Position numbers and translations under genes: made by a program
The notes under the pieces: model-generated
Database searches by the model: none
What the model saw: only the letters and a program-made list of their open reading frames with translations
What the model was told of the DNA's origin: nothing
DNA from: Istiophorus platypterus
Lineage: Eukaryota; Chordata; Actinopteri; Istiophoriformes; Istiophoridae
Direction of reading: 5' to 3'
Length of the DNA: 64,000 bases
Assembly (NCBI GenBank): GCA_016859345.1
Contig: CM029121.1
Location: 5,898,029-5,962,028 of the forward strand
Shown: piece by piece, positions 1-13,779 of the stretch
Layout: every line of letters begins with the position of its first letter
Numbering within the stretch: position 1 is the first letter of the stretch

Positions 1-2388
1 CAGGAGTCACTGAATTTAGGGGTTTGTGGGACAGGGGCAGTGGTCTCTTTTGTAAATAAAGATGTTTTTTTGTACTTTATAATGCCATGTGTTTGTGTAT
101 CATTTTATGCCACTATGTGCATGTGGAGGACCATCACTCAGCCAAAGGCTTCATGACTACATAGGTCACATTCATCAACACATTAGAGGTCAATATTAAG
201 TTTTGTGATATTGTTTTCACACGTATCATGGCTGAGGATAAGAACAATAGTCGCGCTTTTTTCAGTTGAAAGATAAATCGCTTAGTTTGATTGGATCAAA
301 CGCGTTGTTCTGCAGTTACCGGCTGGCAACACCAGCACCTCTAAATTAAAGTGTGTTAAATCTGTTGAGTGCAGGCTCAGCAGTTTAAATGTGCTGAATG
401 GGACAGATGGGGGAAACGTTTCAGGTGAAGCGGTGAGCCAGTCAAGTTCTGTTGTGATGGATTCTTTTGGGTCAATGTGGCAAATGAGATATATCACGAT
501 ATTTAGTGAGCTTAAGTGAGAATTTACCTTTGGATTTGCCGTTTCTGGTAAATAACTAAAATAAAATGATAGGCTTTGGCACATTTCAGTATTATGATAA
601 ACTTATGATATAGGGAGCATTAGTAGTGTCCTTTGACTTGTGAACTCTAGTACAGTGAGTTCCCAAAGTTCAACAACTGCTGGGAGCTGTCGTTAGGGTC
701 CTCTTAGGGCAGAGCAAGTAAGAATGCTGTTACATCCTTGCTATACAGTAACAACATCTTGTCTTGGGTGTTTTTAATTAAAGAAGTACTTCAACATTTA
801 TGGGGATGTACCTGCCGAGAGTTACAAGATCACTAGCCAACAGTATGTTAGATTATCTTAGCACCAAGACTGGAGGCAGAGGGAAACCACTGGCCCGGCT
901 CTATGTAATGTTCACTAATTAACACGTTATATCTAAGGCTTATGTAGGTTAAGTTTTCATGGGGCTCTGACTTTTTATCTTTCTTTTTTTTGTCTACCAA
1001 GTCTCCCCATACTCTGAGACGTTCAACGTAGGTTTGCACATCCCCGTGTCTCAGCCTTTGCATTTCTTTTTCATACCACTCACTTGTGTTCATTCAATAT
1101 GAAGCTGGAGGCAACTTTAAATGGACCAATCTCGTCAACAGTTAAACCCCTATTGAAAAAAATAATGCTGAGTAAGCAAACTTTTACAACTAATAATTCA
1201 CAATGATTACTTTAACTTTAGGTGTAGTTTTTAAAAATGTATGATTTATTTGTTTTTCACATTTGATGTAAGTATTTTTATTCACTGGCTTTGCTTCTCT
1301 CAATTATTTAAAGTTAAGTAAGCTCTTTCCATCCTTGATTAGCAGCATTGGTCAGAGGCCACTACCCCTTCATCAGCAAGTCATGCAAGTTCAGTGTAAT
1401 TTCTCTATTCCCACTGGACAGTAGTAATTTTCTAGGTTCTGAAATCCATCCCCTGGTTTGCTCTCACTTGCCTTGTGAGATGATGACCTTTTTGTTTTAT
1501 GTAGTGCTTGATGAAGTTGGTTCTTTGTTGACACTTGCCGTTTAACTTGTGTAACAACAAGACAAAAATGTTTTGTCTACAACAAAGTCCTTCCATCTGG
1601 TCCATTGCTTCTGTACATGTGATGGAGATCTGCCTCTGTGGGAGAAAAGCAAAGAATTTGGCCAGACTAAACTTTCTCTCTTAGAACAATGGCGTTGTAG
1701 ACTTTAATGGAAGTATAACCACATAGGCAAGTTTTTAAAATATGTACAGAACAACAAAATGGTGCCCTGTGGTGAATTTATCCAGAAAACATGTGCTCCT
1801 AATTGAGGAGAGAAGTGCACAGGGCACAGTAAAGAAACTTCTGGATCTATGAAAATGCCCATCCTAATGGAAATCATTGGTTTCACATGCTCCTTTACCG
1901 GTTAATTTCATAATGACTTTATCCTGGAGGGTATGATGGCCTTTAAAATGGCAGCCGCGTACAATCTTGTGACATGGGGATGTAAGTGGATAATAAATTC
2001 CTTCTTTTTGTCATAGTTTTTCACTAAAATAAGAGAAGTACCTGTTGACAAGGACATTACATTTCAGTGGGCTTCACCCTTTCCTCTGGACCAATCGACA
2101 GTTTCCGGCTAATTAAAGTGTGTTTGTGTCGACTTCTCAGTGATTTGAATTTATTCAACTTAAAGCTGTTTTCTAACTTTCCCTTCAATATGGCCGTTTC
2201 CAGTGGCAAGGGGTGTTTGATATGATGGGAAACATGTGGAAGCTTTTATTTTTTTTATTTACAGGTTCATTTAGTATATTTTTTTCCATAGCAAAACTTG
2301 GAAAATGCGCACGCTAACACTGAGCTTGAAAACATATATTGTGAAGAATTCAACATAATTTGTGTACTAATTCCAGCCAACTAATATG

Positions 2389-2392
<4 letters not shown>
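1..2392. other. no gene; mostly unassigned sequence
   Basis: Nothing recognised except a repeat piece around 858-965. The minus ORF at 848-1093 overlaps that repeat and has no family resemblance I can name. Confidence 0.6.
858..965 (-). repeat. percomorph interspersed repeat fragment
   Basis: accaagactggaggcagagg, a ggcccggctct box and cactaattaacacgttatat match a repeat widespread in perch-like fishes (agactgg...gggaaacagctagcctggctct...cactaattaacacgttatatctc). Related pieces occur near 34.3-35.0 kb. Confidence 0.65.

Positions 2393-2424
<32 letters not shown>
2393..2424. repeat. (TA)n microsatellite
   Basis: About 16 uninterrupted TA units. Confidence 0.97.
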
Positions 2425-2427
<3 letters not shown>

Positions 2428-5400
2428 GTATATATAAACTTGAAACCCAATTAGAATTTTCTTTTCAGAGGAGGACCCCATTGTACAAGTGCAGCTGTTG
2501 ACATGCTCAGTGTGAGAATAGCGTTAGACTGCCTTTGTGCTGTGATGATGTCTGTGAGGAGCTGATTCAACAATGTGCCACACTACAGAAGTAATGTAAT
2601 AATTTTGGTTTCACAACATGCCAAAAGGGAACTTTAGCGGTCATGTTACTACACCTTTAGAAGACATGTTGTCTCCACTATCGCTGGTTTTCACACATGA
2701 CCCTTAACAGTAAAACTGTTAAATCGACAGTAATGGTTGTTGTGTGTGAGGCACTTCAGCCTGCTTGTTTTGTCTGCGTCTGGGTGATGCTCAGGGGTCA
2801 TGACTCTGCGATAATAGAGGCTCATTTATCACACAGCATTCCACTGTCATCTCTACATAACTCTTTTTAGAAATGCTCAAAGCATCTAAGGCTCACTGTG
2901 GCTGAAATGTTGTGAAAGTGTCTTCCTGTGTAATTGTTCCTACAGTGGTGACTGGTGAAATCTTGGTTTGACTTTGGTCTCTGTTTTAGTTACATTGTAT
3001 CTTGCAGCTCCTAAATTGCATAACTTCGGTATGATGAAAATATTTGTTATGATCTCTGACCTTGCTTGTGCTTTGTTGGGAGCTGGTAAAAATAAATGTA
3101 TTTTTGTAATTATAGACTTTTCTTTCGTGCCTCTTGAAAACAAGGAATATTTGGCGCTTGGCTCCTCATTTAAAGCCTCCAAATACCATTGTCGAGTGAA
3201 GGTCATATATTTCCACATATGGTGATTCTTTCATATATACTGTGAAGTTTCTAGACACACTGAAGGATTATATTAAGTTTTTTAGTCGGGGAAATCCTCA
3301 CATATCTTAGACTAAATCCTCCGCTAAAACCAATTTCTTTGAAGTCTAGAAAAAAAGAAAAATACTGTCAGACTCAAGCTTAAATTCAGTACCTGTATAG
3401 ATGCCAATGTTTTAAATATGAGACAGGCAACATAAAGAAAAGGCAAAGAAACATCAATAAAATTTGCCAGTGTTGTTGCTCAAGTAACAAATATCACAGG
3501 GTTATTGCATATAAACGCTCAGATTTAATCGTTGGCAGTAATACTCTTTTACCCATTGTCAGTAGCAACTAATCACATTCCCGTCTGCTACAGCCGTCAT
3601 CTTGTGATAACTGCTAATGCTGATAGCATGTTATCATGAAAATCTAAGATGGTAAACATGGTAAACATTATTCCTGCAGATATCAGAATGTTAATAACGT
3701 TTTTTTTTAGTGGATTTTAGCATGTAGTTTAAACTTCCCTTCAGCCTCAGTGCAGTGACTGTAGCATGGCTGTGGTCTTATTAGCTAATAAATACATTCT
3801 AAAACGTATTGAAATATGTCTTTTAGTCAAGTGCAGTAGGTAGACATGCACAAGCTAAGTTTTAAAAAACACAAAAATGACCCTGTCAGGCCTTCAAAGT
3901 CCACATTTTTTAATCAGTATCCTTTCATCATGAGTTAACCAAATGTCATAGGAGTCACATCTTCATATTCAGGTGTCAGTAAGCATTGACAGAAACTGTG
4001 TCTTACTTGTGTGAAGTGAAAAAGAAACTGCTGTCTGCTTTCAATATGTTCAAGTGATGATTAGAATGGAAAAGTGACGCGTTATGTAAAAACCAACACA
4101 CAGGCACTTGTGTTCTGTTTTTTAAATCAACCAACATCAGGTTAAAAAGACATGATTACAACTCATGAAATAATTCAAAAAGCAATGCATGACTTTTTAT
4201 ACAACATGGATGCACCTGCTTTAAAGGAGCTTCTGCATTTTTTACACTACCTGCCAGTTTTGCATGTAAGATGTCCCATGCTACGCATGTCACTCTGTAA
4301 AGTCCTGTCGTCCTTCACGGAGGACAACCGCTGCTTTAAAGACATCTCACGTGGATGGGAGGGGGTGTGACCTGGCCAACTTCCTTCTCCTGTATAATTC
4401 AAAATTGCTGTGGTCCCAACTAGCAAATTTTTGGAAAAAAGAAAGGTAAGCATATTTATAATTCAAGGTTTTTAGAATGTTTATTATTTTGATTGTTTCT
4501 AGTAAGTAAACATGTAAGCAATATGTCTGACATATCATTGAATTTCATTGCTTGTCTCCCTTCAGATACCTTTTTTTTAAATGAATTTGTCTCCTTTAAT
4601 CCACTCTGTGTATCCTGTGAGGTTTTTTGGGTTTTTTTTCAGCAACTGTCCCAATGGGGATGAGGAAGACATGAAACACGGGTCCCTGACACCTCCAGTT
4701 TTTTTGTCTTTCTGTCAGAATGGAACATGTAACAGGGATTACTTACACATTTTCTACAAAAATCTGTCTAAAACCTGATATTGTAGATGTAAATACCCTT
4801 TATCAATCATCCGGTAAATCAAAAGGACATTTTCAAACTTAAGCTTTAGCATTTCATGCCACATCTAGCTAAAGATGCTCAACAATGCTAATGGTTGTTT
4901 TGTGTTGCATCATCTTATGTCATTCTCCAATATCATTTCTCAGTAGTTATGGTTTAACATTTGAACTCCATTCTCAACTTTATACATTGGGTGCTATGTC
5001 ATTTGGGGAAGGAAACTGCATTTCTCTATCAACTTTGCAAAACCTGAAAGAATTTACCTTGAATTTGTGTCCAGTAATTGTCTTTAAATTAAATTCTTGT
5101 AGTTAAGAACAGTTTACTGTCTTTACAGACACGCTGATAAACTGGCTTTATTTAAGTTTCAGTTAGGAGAAATTCAATTACTGGATTTATTTATTTGGCT
5201 CATATCTCTGCCAATTTTGAATTGAGTTAGGGGCCCCTTAATATTCTAGGTCCAATGGGCTTTAACAAGTTGATATTTCTTAAAGGATGTAGTCCCTATT
5301 ACCTGCCAGGAGAGAGATAAAGTAATTAGCAAATTGATTGTTTCTGGTCACACAGAATTTATCAAAGTTTGGCCCATGTGTGGTCACTGTATCACTATCT

Positions 5401-5504
5401 AAAAAAGAAGAGTTAAAGTAGAATACCAAGTAACCCACCACAGGACTGATAATGGCATGACCTGGGGGGAATTCTTTATTTTTATTCACATGTATGGATT
5501 TTAG
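2425..5504. other. no gene; one repeat copy
   Basis: Apart from the repeat at 3570-3800 I see nothing assignable; the ORFs here are short and without recognisable domains. Confidence 0.6.
3570..3800 (+). repeat. percomorph interspersed repeat copy
   Basis: Contains ctaagatggtaaacatggta followed by aacattattcctgc, then gcatggctgtggtcttatta, typical of the 3' half of the percomorph repeat present in several copies in this window. Confidence 0.6.
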
Positions 5505-6310
5505 GGATACCTCTGTAGGTATTTACTTTTGTCCTGCAAAGTCCTGTGAGTCTTCCTTACAAAAGGCTTCTGGTTCTGTGAGAGTCTTGGGCCATCTTGT
5601 ATACACTGCTGTACACTGAGGTCTAACCAAAGATCTTTAATGATGTTTAGGTCTAGGGACTGTGAAGGCCTTGTTGAAACCTTCAGCTTGTGTCTCTTGA
5701 GGTCGTCCATGTGGATTTTGGGTTTTTAAGGATCATTATCCCGTTGTAGAATCAAGCCTCTTTCTCAGTCAGTGTCAAGTTTGCTCAAAGAATTTTCTGG
5801 TATTTAATTGGATCCATTCTTAATTCTGCACCCTTTTTCTCCAAACATATCTTTGCTCATTTCAGCTCTAAAGTTCTATTTTAATGTTTTCAATCTACAA
5901 GTTGTTTCTAAAAAGCATCAGGATTGTTTAGATGTTCATTTGCAAACTTCGGACACTGACCTTTGTGGTGAGGATGCAGGCAATGTTTTTTTTGCTGATG
6001 AATATTTGTGCAGGTGTCGCTGCACAGTAGAACAGTGAACCATCACTTCAGACTCTGTTTAATCTTCCTGAAGTTCTTCAGCTGTCAACCAGTGGTTTCA
6101 GTTTGACTTTGTAGTTATCCTACATGTAGTTCTCTCTGAAAGTTTTCTTGGTCTTCTTGGCATCAAATATCTTAATATTCAGAGAGCTAAGTAGCTACTT
6201 AGAAGAGCTGCTGATTGTCCAGACAAGGTTTGAGGAGTCAGAGTTTTTATAAAGCTTTGAAATTTCATCACGTGGCCTTTCCTAACTATGGTCATGAACA
6301 AGCCATAGCC
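5505..6310 (-). mobile_element. Tc1/mariner remnant, truncated and internally deleted
   Basis: Closely similar, in the opposite orientation, to the element at 60056-61388. The minus-strand ORF at 5501-5710 encodes TRPSQSLDLNIIKDLWLDLS, a Tc1 transposase catalytic-domain motif. Relative to the other copy it lacks both ends and about 110 bp (equivalent of 60791-60900, including the KHWGG segment). Stops in all frames; inactive. Confidence 0.88.
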
Positions 6311-8408
6311 CCGAGATCTCAGATGTGTTGAGCTGCTTAAACTTTTGTATGGTTCTCCAACTAGACAGGATATTCATTTTCACATAGTCATCATACAGAA
6401 AGAATCACAGGCTAAAGGCATCTGAGGGAAAAGGTAGCTCTTTAGGAGCTTCTTTTAAGAGCCCTGTAGGGCATCGAGTGAAGTTTGACTGCAGGTGGTG
6501 TAGGAAGTTTTCACCATTAGTGCAATTATGCCAACAAGGAAGTCCGTCATGATATTTTAAGGCCATCAAAGGCTTGAACAAAAATATGAATGAAAGATGG
6601 CTACTAAAATATGGAACTCTGAGGTATTCCATATTAAATACAAAAATAAATGTGAAATTGTAAATGAATCATAAGATAAATATTCACAGGATTTAATTGT
6701 GTAAAATATACAAATATAGAATATATAAATAATTTGTAAGATAATCTAGGAAAAAATGTATACTCACTATAATGAAATGTTTCATTATTTTTCCTTTCAT
6801 AATAGCAGTTTTAAAGAAGTCTTTTTTAATTCAATTATAGAATTTCCTTTTTCAAAATGCAAAAAATTAAAACTATATTGTTCATTTCTTAATGGCATTA
6901 TTCCATATAGAACTTTTATTTTCTGACACTTTTTTTCATAACGTTCCTTTTCATGACAGTGGAGTTGTTTCCATCCCCCCATCTTACCACCACAGGCAAT
7001 CAAATTAAGCCAAACAAAGTCATTCTGAATCAACCAACCAGCTGTTGCTGTAACTAAAGCTCGCCTTTTATTTAATTTAACAAGGTTGCATTCGATACCT
7101 GAGTAGCAATCTAACTAGCTAGGCTTTCATGTACTATTATTACTAAACAAGTTTTGGCAGCAGCAAGCTCCTCTCAGTTATGTTTTTTCTCTGAAAAACT
7201 ATTTTGAATCATAGCACTGCCTAGGTAGGTCTGAAATAACCTACTAGCTGCAAACACTGGCTCTTTAGTTTTGTGCTGAGTAGTTATAGTAGGTTCTTCA
7301 CAAGCAGATTAAAGGAAAGGTAAGTTACTGCTTGTTTAGATATTTTTTCTGAATAGGTGGATTCATTTTTTGACTTTTAAGGACTTGATGGTCATCGTGA
7401 ACTGCTGGTGACTGCAAGGGTGGAGTATAAAGACACTGCCATCAAGCCAGACACATTCTACATCCTGTAGCATGACTGAGATCACAAGAATGGCTGATCT
7501 TGCAGCGTGTACAGCTATTTTGTGTTTTTTTATTATAAAAAACATTAGCATTACCCTCATTATGTCAGAATGTTTTGCAAAACCAATGCAGAATTCTTTT
7601 CTCACTCAAAATTACATTGTTATAAAACATTTTCAAGCCAGACTCAAGATAACATAAGTCTAATGTTGAATTAATTCAAAGTAATATTTTATAATAATAT
7701 TTAGGGTGATGGATTAAAGTGTATGGGGGAGAAGTGACACAGGGAATACCTGCTGAAGCAATGCTTCTAGAGAGATAACACTTTTTATTTCTTTCAGTTT
7801 TATTGACAACTATTGTCTTATGTCTTGCCAGATGAAAAGAGAAGAAATATAACAAAAAAAAGATATGGCCTATCAGGATATTACTTCTTTAATGATAACA
7901 AAGTCCTGAACTAAGCTGGTTTTATGGCCGTCTAGTTCAAATTTTAAACATTAGTGTATGGTGTCCATATGTCGAAAATGAGCTGCCAAGAAGGAGGAGA
8001 TCAAATAAAGTTTTTCTCCTTTGGGAGGGATAACCATTGGAGGTAGGGGATCTGAATTTTTTAGAATATAATTGTTGAATACCTCATGTGTGTCAGCAGA
8101 GCTTTGAGCTAACTAGGGAAAAGTTCTGTCGTCACAGATGAGGGTCCCGATAGGTGCAACCAGAAAAAAGCAACCGCAGTACCTGAGTCAGAAAAGTGCA
8201 GCAGCCTTGCTTCGTTCTGCAGTACACAATGCACAATATTTCCAAAACTTAATATGAGGGAAGGGCTTTTGTAAGAGAGATCCGTCTTGAAGTTTTTCCC
8301 ATCTCCACACAGTATCTCCAGAGCTCAGCCATATCTAATTGAATTAACCTGTGGTTAATTCAAATCAACTGAATTAACCAAGAAAAATGGGAGGCACCAG
8401 GACTTCTT

Positions 8409-8456
<48 letters not shown>

Positions 8457-9445
8457 AGACAACTTTGTCTCAATATATGACAGACACATGGGGCCTACAA
8501 TGTTTTCCATTCTACCCCCATAACACATGCTGCATGTGGAAGAGGATCTAAACTGAATTATATTTCAAGCAGAACTATGGAATTTGCCTCAGGTTTGATA
8601 TAGTTGTTGAATGGTTGACTAAATCTGCTTATACTCCGTGCTCAAACTGCAATCTAGACCAAGCTTTGTACTCATTCTGAGCTTGCTCAGTAAGCTGTCA
8701 GTCAACGTTGTTTTGCCCTATACTCTCCCATCCTCAGTTTATGCGTCTCTGTCTCCATTTGTCTGAAGTGATGAGCTACACGAGCTCATGTTCTGCTTCT
8801 GAGGACAGATTTATTATTCACAGATGGCTGCAAGGTTGAGACCTCACATCACACATTAATGCCACACTGTTGAATTAAGTTTGCACTCAGTAATACATTT
8901 AGTCCTCTAAAAAAAACTGGTGCTGTTTATAATCATTTGCAGAAATTAGCAGGAGAAAATCTGAGAGAAAGCACACTCAGATTTCACTATGATTTTCTCA
9001 CATCATCATGACCTGAGATCAGATTTTTTCCTCTTCAGCCAACTAGACTTACTGCTGTTCAAAGAGGATAAAGTTTAGCCTGTTTTATTTGTTAATCATT
9101 TACTGTTGTATTCACTGTAATCAGTGATTCTTAGCTACTATCCAAGGAAAATGAGCTCTGATGTTCTGATGATATTGGGTGAACAGGGTAAACTCCATGG
9201 CTCTTTTTACCCTAAGAGAACTATCTATATGTAAGTGCTACAGTTTCTACAGAATTCATTGAATGAAGAGGTAAACACCACCATTAAACCCAAAGGTCAA
9301 CACTGAAAGTCATAGTTAATATCATACTGTATTACATTTAAAATCCAGTGCTGAAATACACAGCCAAAATAAAACTCTAAAATTACTCAGAGATTGCACC
9401 GTAAAAACGGCCATTTTCTTTTGAAAATACATTCCAAAGGTGATT
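6311..9445. other. no gene recognised
   Basis: AT-rich, with a (TA)n tract near 8.4 kb. The 75-80 codon ORFs (6405-6632, 6797-7033, 7363-7605, all minus) show no domain I recognise. Confidence 0.6.
8413..8454. repeat. (TA)n microsatellite
   Basis: About 21 TA units, followed by a short inverted repeat (atattgagaca at 8451 with its complement 4 nt further on). Confidence 0.95.
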
Positions 9446-9491
9446 TGTGTTTTATCTCTTGTTTGGAAAAACAAACAAGAAATAAAACACA
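9446..9491. repeat. 20-bp hairpin, one mismatch
   Basis: tgtgttttatctcttgtttg at 9446-9465 pairs with 9472-9491 with a single mismatch and a 6-nt loop (gaaaaa). Confidence 0.9.
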
Positions 9492-9589
9492 GGTTTCCTG
9501 TGCAGAGATTTTAGAAAAGCAGAGTTCAACAGGCCACTCTTTAAGGTTCTTAGTGACATTATGAGTTAGTGACTTTAGCATTGAGGAGA

Positions 9590-12575
9590 TACAAATGTGT
9601 ACAGATGGCAAGGAAGACAAGGAGAGGAAGCTAAGTGCATCATGGGAAGTCCCCTGGCAGTCTAGGCCTAGTGAGGAGATAGCTCGAGCTAATGATGAGC
9701 CAGTTCTAACCATAATCTACATCAAAGAGGAAGGATTTAAGCCGACTCTTGAATGTGGAGAAGCTGTCTGCCTCCCGGACCCAAACTGGAAGATGGAGAG
9801 GAGCCTGATAACTGAAAGCTCTGCCCCCATTCTGCTTGTGGAGACTCCAGGAACCACTAGTAGGCCTGAATTCTGGGAGTGAAGCGTTCTACTGAGATAA
9901 TAAGGTACTATGAGTTCTTTAAGATAGTATGGTGCTTGGCCTTTAAGGGCTTTGCAGGTGAGGAGGTGGATTTTAGATTCTATTCTGGATATACAAGGAG
10001 CCAGTGCAGAGAAGTTAACACAGGAGAAATATGATCTCTTTTCCAGGTTCCCGTCAGTACAAAACCATATGCTAGTCTTTCTGCATCATTCTGCCATCTA
10101 GAGTAAGTATGTCATTAGATGGTGTGTTTCCGAGGTTTTGCGGGCCAAGCACAATAACTTCAATTTTGGCTGAATTTAAGAGCAGAAAGTAGCTGGTCAT
10201 CCAGATCTTTACATCCCTAAGACATGCTTGGAGATTAGCCAACTGACTGGTTTCATCAGGCTTCATTGACAAGTACAACTGGGTATCATCTGTATAACAC
10301 TGGATGTCTATGGACTGTTTCCTAATAATATTACCTTAAGGAAGCATATTTAAGGTGAGTAGAACCGGTCCAGCTCAGACCATTGTGGAACTCTGTGACT
10401 AACGTTTGAGTAGATGGAGGATTCATCGTTAATGTGCACAAATTGAAATCAATCTGATAAGTAGGACTTAAACCAGTGAAGAGCGAGTCCTTTGATGGCA
10501 ATAAAATGCTCCAGTCTCTGTAATAGGATTTGATGGTCAATAGTGTCAAATGCGTCACTAAGATCTAACAAAATAAGTATGGAGACGAGTCCTTTATCCG
10601 ATGCGGTTTGTAGATCATTCTCAACCTTCACCAGTGCTGTATCTCTGTGCTATGATGCCTCTAAATCCTGACTGAACATCCTCAAATAAACTATGATTAT
10701 GTAGAAAATCACACAACTGGTTGGCGACAGCTTTCTCAGGGATCTTAGAGAGAAAGGGAAGGTTGGATATGGGTCTTTAGTTGGCTAAAACATCTGGATC
10801 AAGGGTAGGCTCTTTAAGAAGAGGTTTACTTACAGCTGTTTTAAAGGACTGCTGACACAGCCTGTTAATAAAGACAGATTGTTGATATCTAGTAAAGGGA
10901 CTGAGTCTAGGAGACAGGTTGATGGTTTCGATGGTTTAGTTGGTGAAGGTCGGTCAGAGAAAACTGTCCAAGCATTTATCTGGTTCTACAGCCGTTTCTT
11001 AGTTTACTGTGTCTGAGGATAAAATCGGTGTTGGTTTAGAGCTGGAAGAGGTGAATTCATGAAATCATCACTACTGAGAACTGTAGGAATACGTGGATCA
11101 ATCGAGCAATTAAACGCAATAGCCTTTTAAATTTTGGTGTCGTTTGCCTTAATATGTGGATTTTGGACTTAAACGAAGGAGCCAACCTCCTTTGCTTTAT
11201 TATCCTCTTTTTAGAGGGGCAATTTTATTGATGTCATTCTCATTGAGGCTGAAGCGCTATCATCAACATGATAAATTTGGGAGGGTCTAAAATTAGCACG
11301 AGTTCTATGTTATATTTTGATATGACAGTGAATTAAGTACTGATGGCATCACTCTCTTTAACTTCGATAAAAGCATTCTGTGGAAAGACTATTAAATGTG
11401 ACATTTTAATGGCATAGGTCAGAACCAGGTCGAGGATGTGGTTTAAACAGTGAGTGAGTTTATTTACACTGTGAGTGAAGTCACTGAGTCTAATAATGAG
11501 ATAAACACAGTGCTAAGGTTATTATTATCAACAGCCACATATCTATCTATGCTCAATCTATACTTAGAATTACACCTTTTAAAAAGAATACAAATAAAAA
11601 TCTAAAGTACAGTCCAGGAGCACAGTACATTATAACGAATAAGACAGAGTTTAAAATTTTCCAGGTTGGATTTGTAAGACTAAGAACCAGGCCTTTGAAT
11701 GAGTTATAACTGTTGTAGGTTTATGCCTGTGGGAATTTGGGTGTTAAAATGACTTGGATGAGTGGATTCATTTAGGCTAACGTATTCATCATGACACAGC
11801 CAGGTTTCCGTAAGACAAAATATAGCAATATGATGATTTGATATTAGATCATTTACTAATACAGCTTTTGATGTGACCAATCTTGAGTTTAAGAATCCAC
11901 ATTTAATTTTTTTGTTGTACTTCTGCAGTGGTAGTGTGGTTGTTTCTCAGACTTCAGTGATGTGCAGATGATGAAGGAAACTTCACTGACACCGGTTTGA
12001 TTGCATAAAACAGGTTTATTACAAAAAAGACCAGGCACCATGGTTTGCCTGCGAGACGACTCAGAGCCAGGATGAGTCTCTCCACGAATCCCAGCTCAAA
12101 ACTCGCTTATATAGGTTGGTGTGTAGGCTAATATTTATGAGGACCTATCTTAACATCTGGTTTTGTCATTATATGACCCATCTCATAAAGCCAAAAAGGG
12201 TCAAAAATTCCTTTGCTTATCAGACCTTGGAATCTCTTTTAACCTAAATATTCCAGAATTAGGCGAAAGATAAACTTTGTCACTTATCAGACACTACAGT
12301 AGTCTTAATTTTAATTTGTTTTTTTTTAATAGCTCTTCTTCTGTTTATTTTTTAGTTATTTGATTTAGGTGGTCGGGGAGCAGACAGTCTCTATTAGACT
12401 TTGGTGGTGTGGTTGAGTGCTGTAATGGAAGCACAGAGAAGTGTTTAAGACTGCAACTCTTCCTGCTGGTCTGACCTCTGGTGTCATGGTTTTGGTCTAC
12501 TAATAAACTCAGTCTGCCATCTTTCTTAATCAGACCAGATATTCCCCAAAAAGTCATCCAATCATCTACAAACTG
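9590..12575 (-). mobile_element. L2/Maui-like LINE, degenerate, with nested LTR
   Basis: The minus strand reads a fish L2-type LINE from its endonuclease half (about 12575) to its 3' end near 9590. ORF pieces at 10449-10631 give LLDLSDAFDTIDHQILLQRL, at 10331-10558 the continuation in another frame, and at 10072-10278 YLSMKPDETSQLANLQACL. The catalytic box at 10285-10296 reads YTDD in place of YADD. The 3' part contains the reverse complement of gtgcatcatgggaagtcccc, familiar from teleost copies of this family. Frameshifts and stops make it inactive. Interrupted at 11935-12298 by a solo LTR. Confidence 0.88.
11935..12298 (-). mobile_element. solo LTR nested in the LINE
   Basis: 364 bp starting TGTGGT and ending ACTACA, bounded on both sides by the 4-bp duplication gtag (11931-11934 and 12299-12302). 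Read on the minus strand it has the LTR order: a TATA-like cctatataag near 12110, then a polyadenylation signal aataaa near 12020, then the end. LINE sequence resumes on both sides, so the insertion is younger than the LINE. No internal retroviral or Gypsy genes are present. Class (ERV or Gypsy) not determined. Confidence 0.85.
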
Positions 12576-13779
12576 GCTTATAGCAGTAAAGTATTGGTGT
12601 GAGTAATAACGCTAATGATGATTCATTTCCAACAAGCTGATTGTGGGTGATTTGCGATCGTTGCCTATAAAAGGTATGGTAGCTTTTTTTTTTTAGGATG
12701 CTTCCATCTTGTTTTAATTTCATGCTGTGTTGTCTGAGGATTTGCTTCACACAGTCGTTCTTTGTCATCATGTCAGATCTTTATCCAGACTACTCAGAGG
12801 TAAACCCCAAGTTATTCAATTTTTCAACCGTTTCATGTCAGTCACAGCAAATTCTCTTCAGGGTTATTGAGGAAGCCATTTCATTCATCTGCTGTTTGAA
12901 AAAATAGAGAGCTCACCAGTTGTTTACGGATGTAATTACTCAGACATGCAAAGGTTCTGTACATTAAAAATTATTACTTTTTTATGTGAACATAAATATT
13001 TGAATGTCATCAGTAAACAACATTGTATCAGTAAACATTGTATCTAAGTAATGCTTTACAGCAATAAATATGCCTGTACAATTAAAATTAGCATGTAGGT
13101 TTAAGTTATATATACACCATATGTACTGTTTCATTTTGGCTTGAGCTGAAAATAAATCTGTTGTCTACATGTCAACTTGTGGTTATCTATTATTGATATT
13201 GATATTTGGCTTACTCCAGCATTATGCAGTCCCACTTTAAGCCCTATTTTTTTAAGCAGACCTGTTCTACCAGGCTTTCTTACAAAAATTAGCCCTATAC
13301 TAAATCACACCAATGCTGGAGTGAGTTAATTTTGAAATATCAGGTGGCTTTGGTCTGGTTCCAGTGGTCTAAATTGAAACAAGCACATTGCTAATTAGTG
13401 CACATGCCTGTGGTTTTCTTCATTCTTTCCTCTCTTATAAAGAACACTGTCATGATCGCAACTCCTAATAACATCTCTTCCTCTTCCTCTTCCTGCTCCA
13501 TTGGAGGGCAATTCAACACATTTTGGACTGGTTCTATTTTAATCTGTTTGTTAGAAGGCTGTCAGTGGACTGGAGCCATTTGTTTTTACTGTGGCTATTT
13601 GTTTTTCTCAGGATATTCTTGTGTTAAATGATTGGCCACAGTTTTGAATTTGTTTGTGTGGGTATATTCTGGTTTTTCCTGTTTGTGATTTTCATGGACA
13701 GGATTTCAAGGCATAGTCCAAGGTCGGAGTGTTTCTGGTTTAGGGACCTCGGAATCTCCTCGCTGCTTTTGTAAACAGC
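12576..13779. other. no gene; one possible small inverted-repeat element
   Basis: Contains an imperfect inverted-repeat pair at 13198-13344 (tgatatttggcttactccag near the left, its approximate complement ending gaaatatca at the right) that could be a tiny MITE. Otherwise nothing assigned. Confidence 0.4.

Noticed and set aside
9595..9882. 95-codon plus ORF, protein-like in composition
   Set aside because: Antisense to the 3' end of the L2-like LINE; the sequence is the familiar repeat tail, not a gene.
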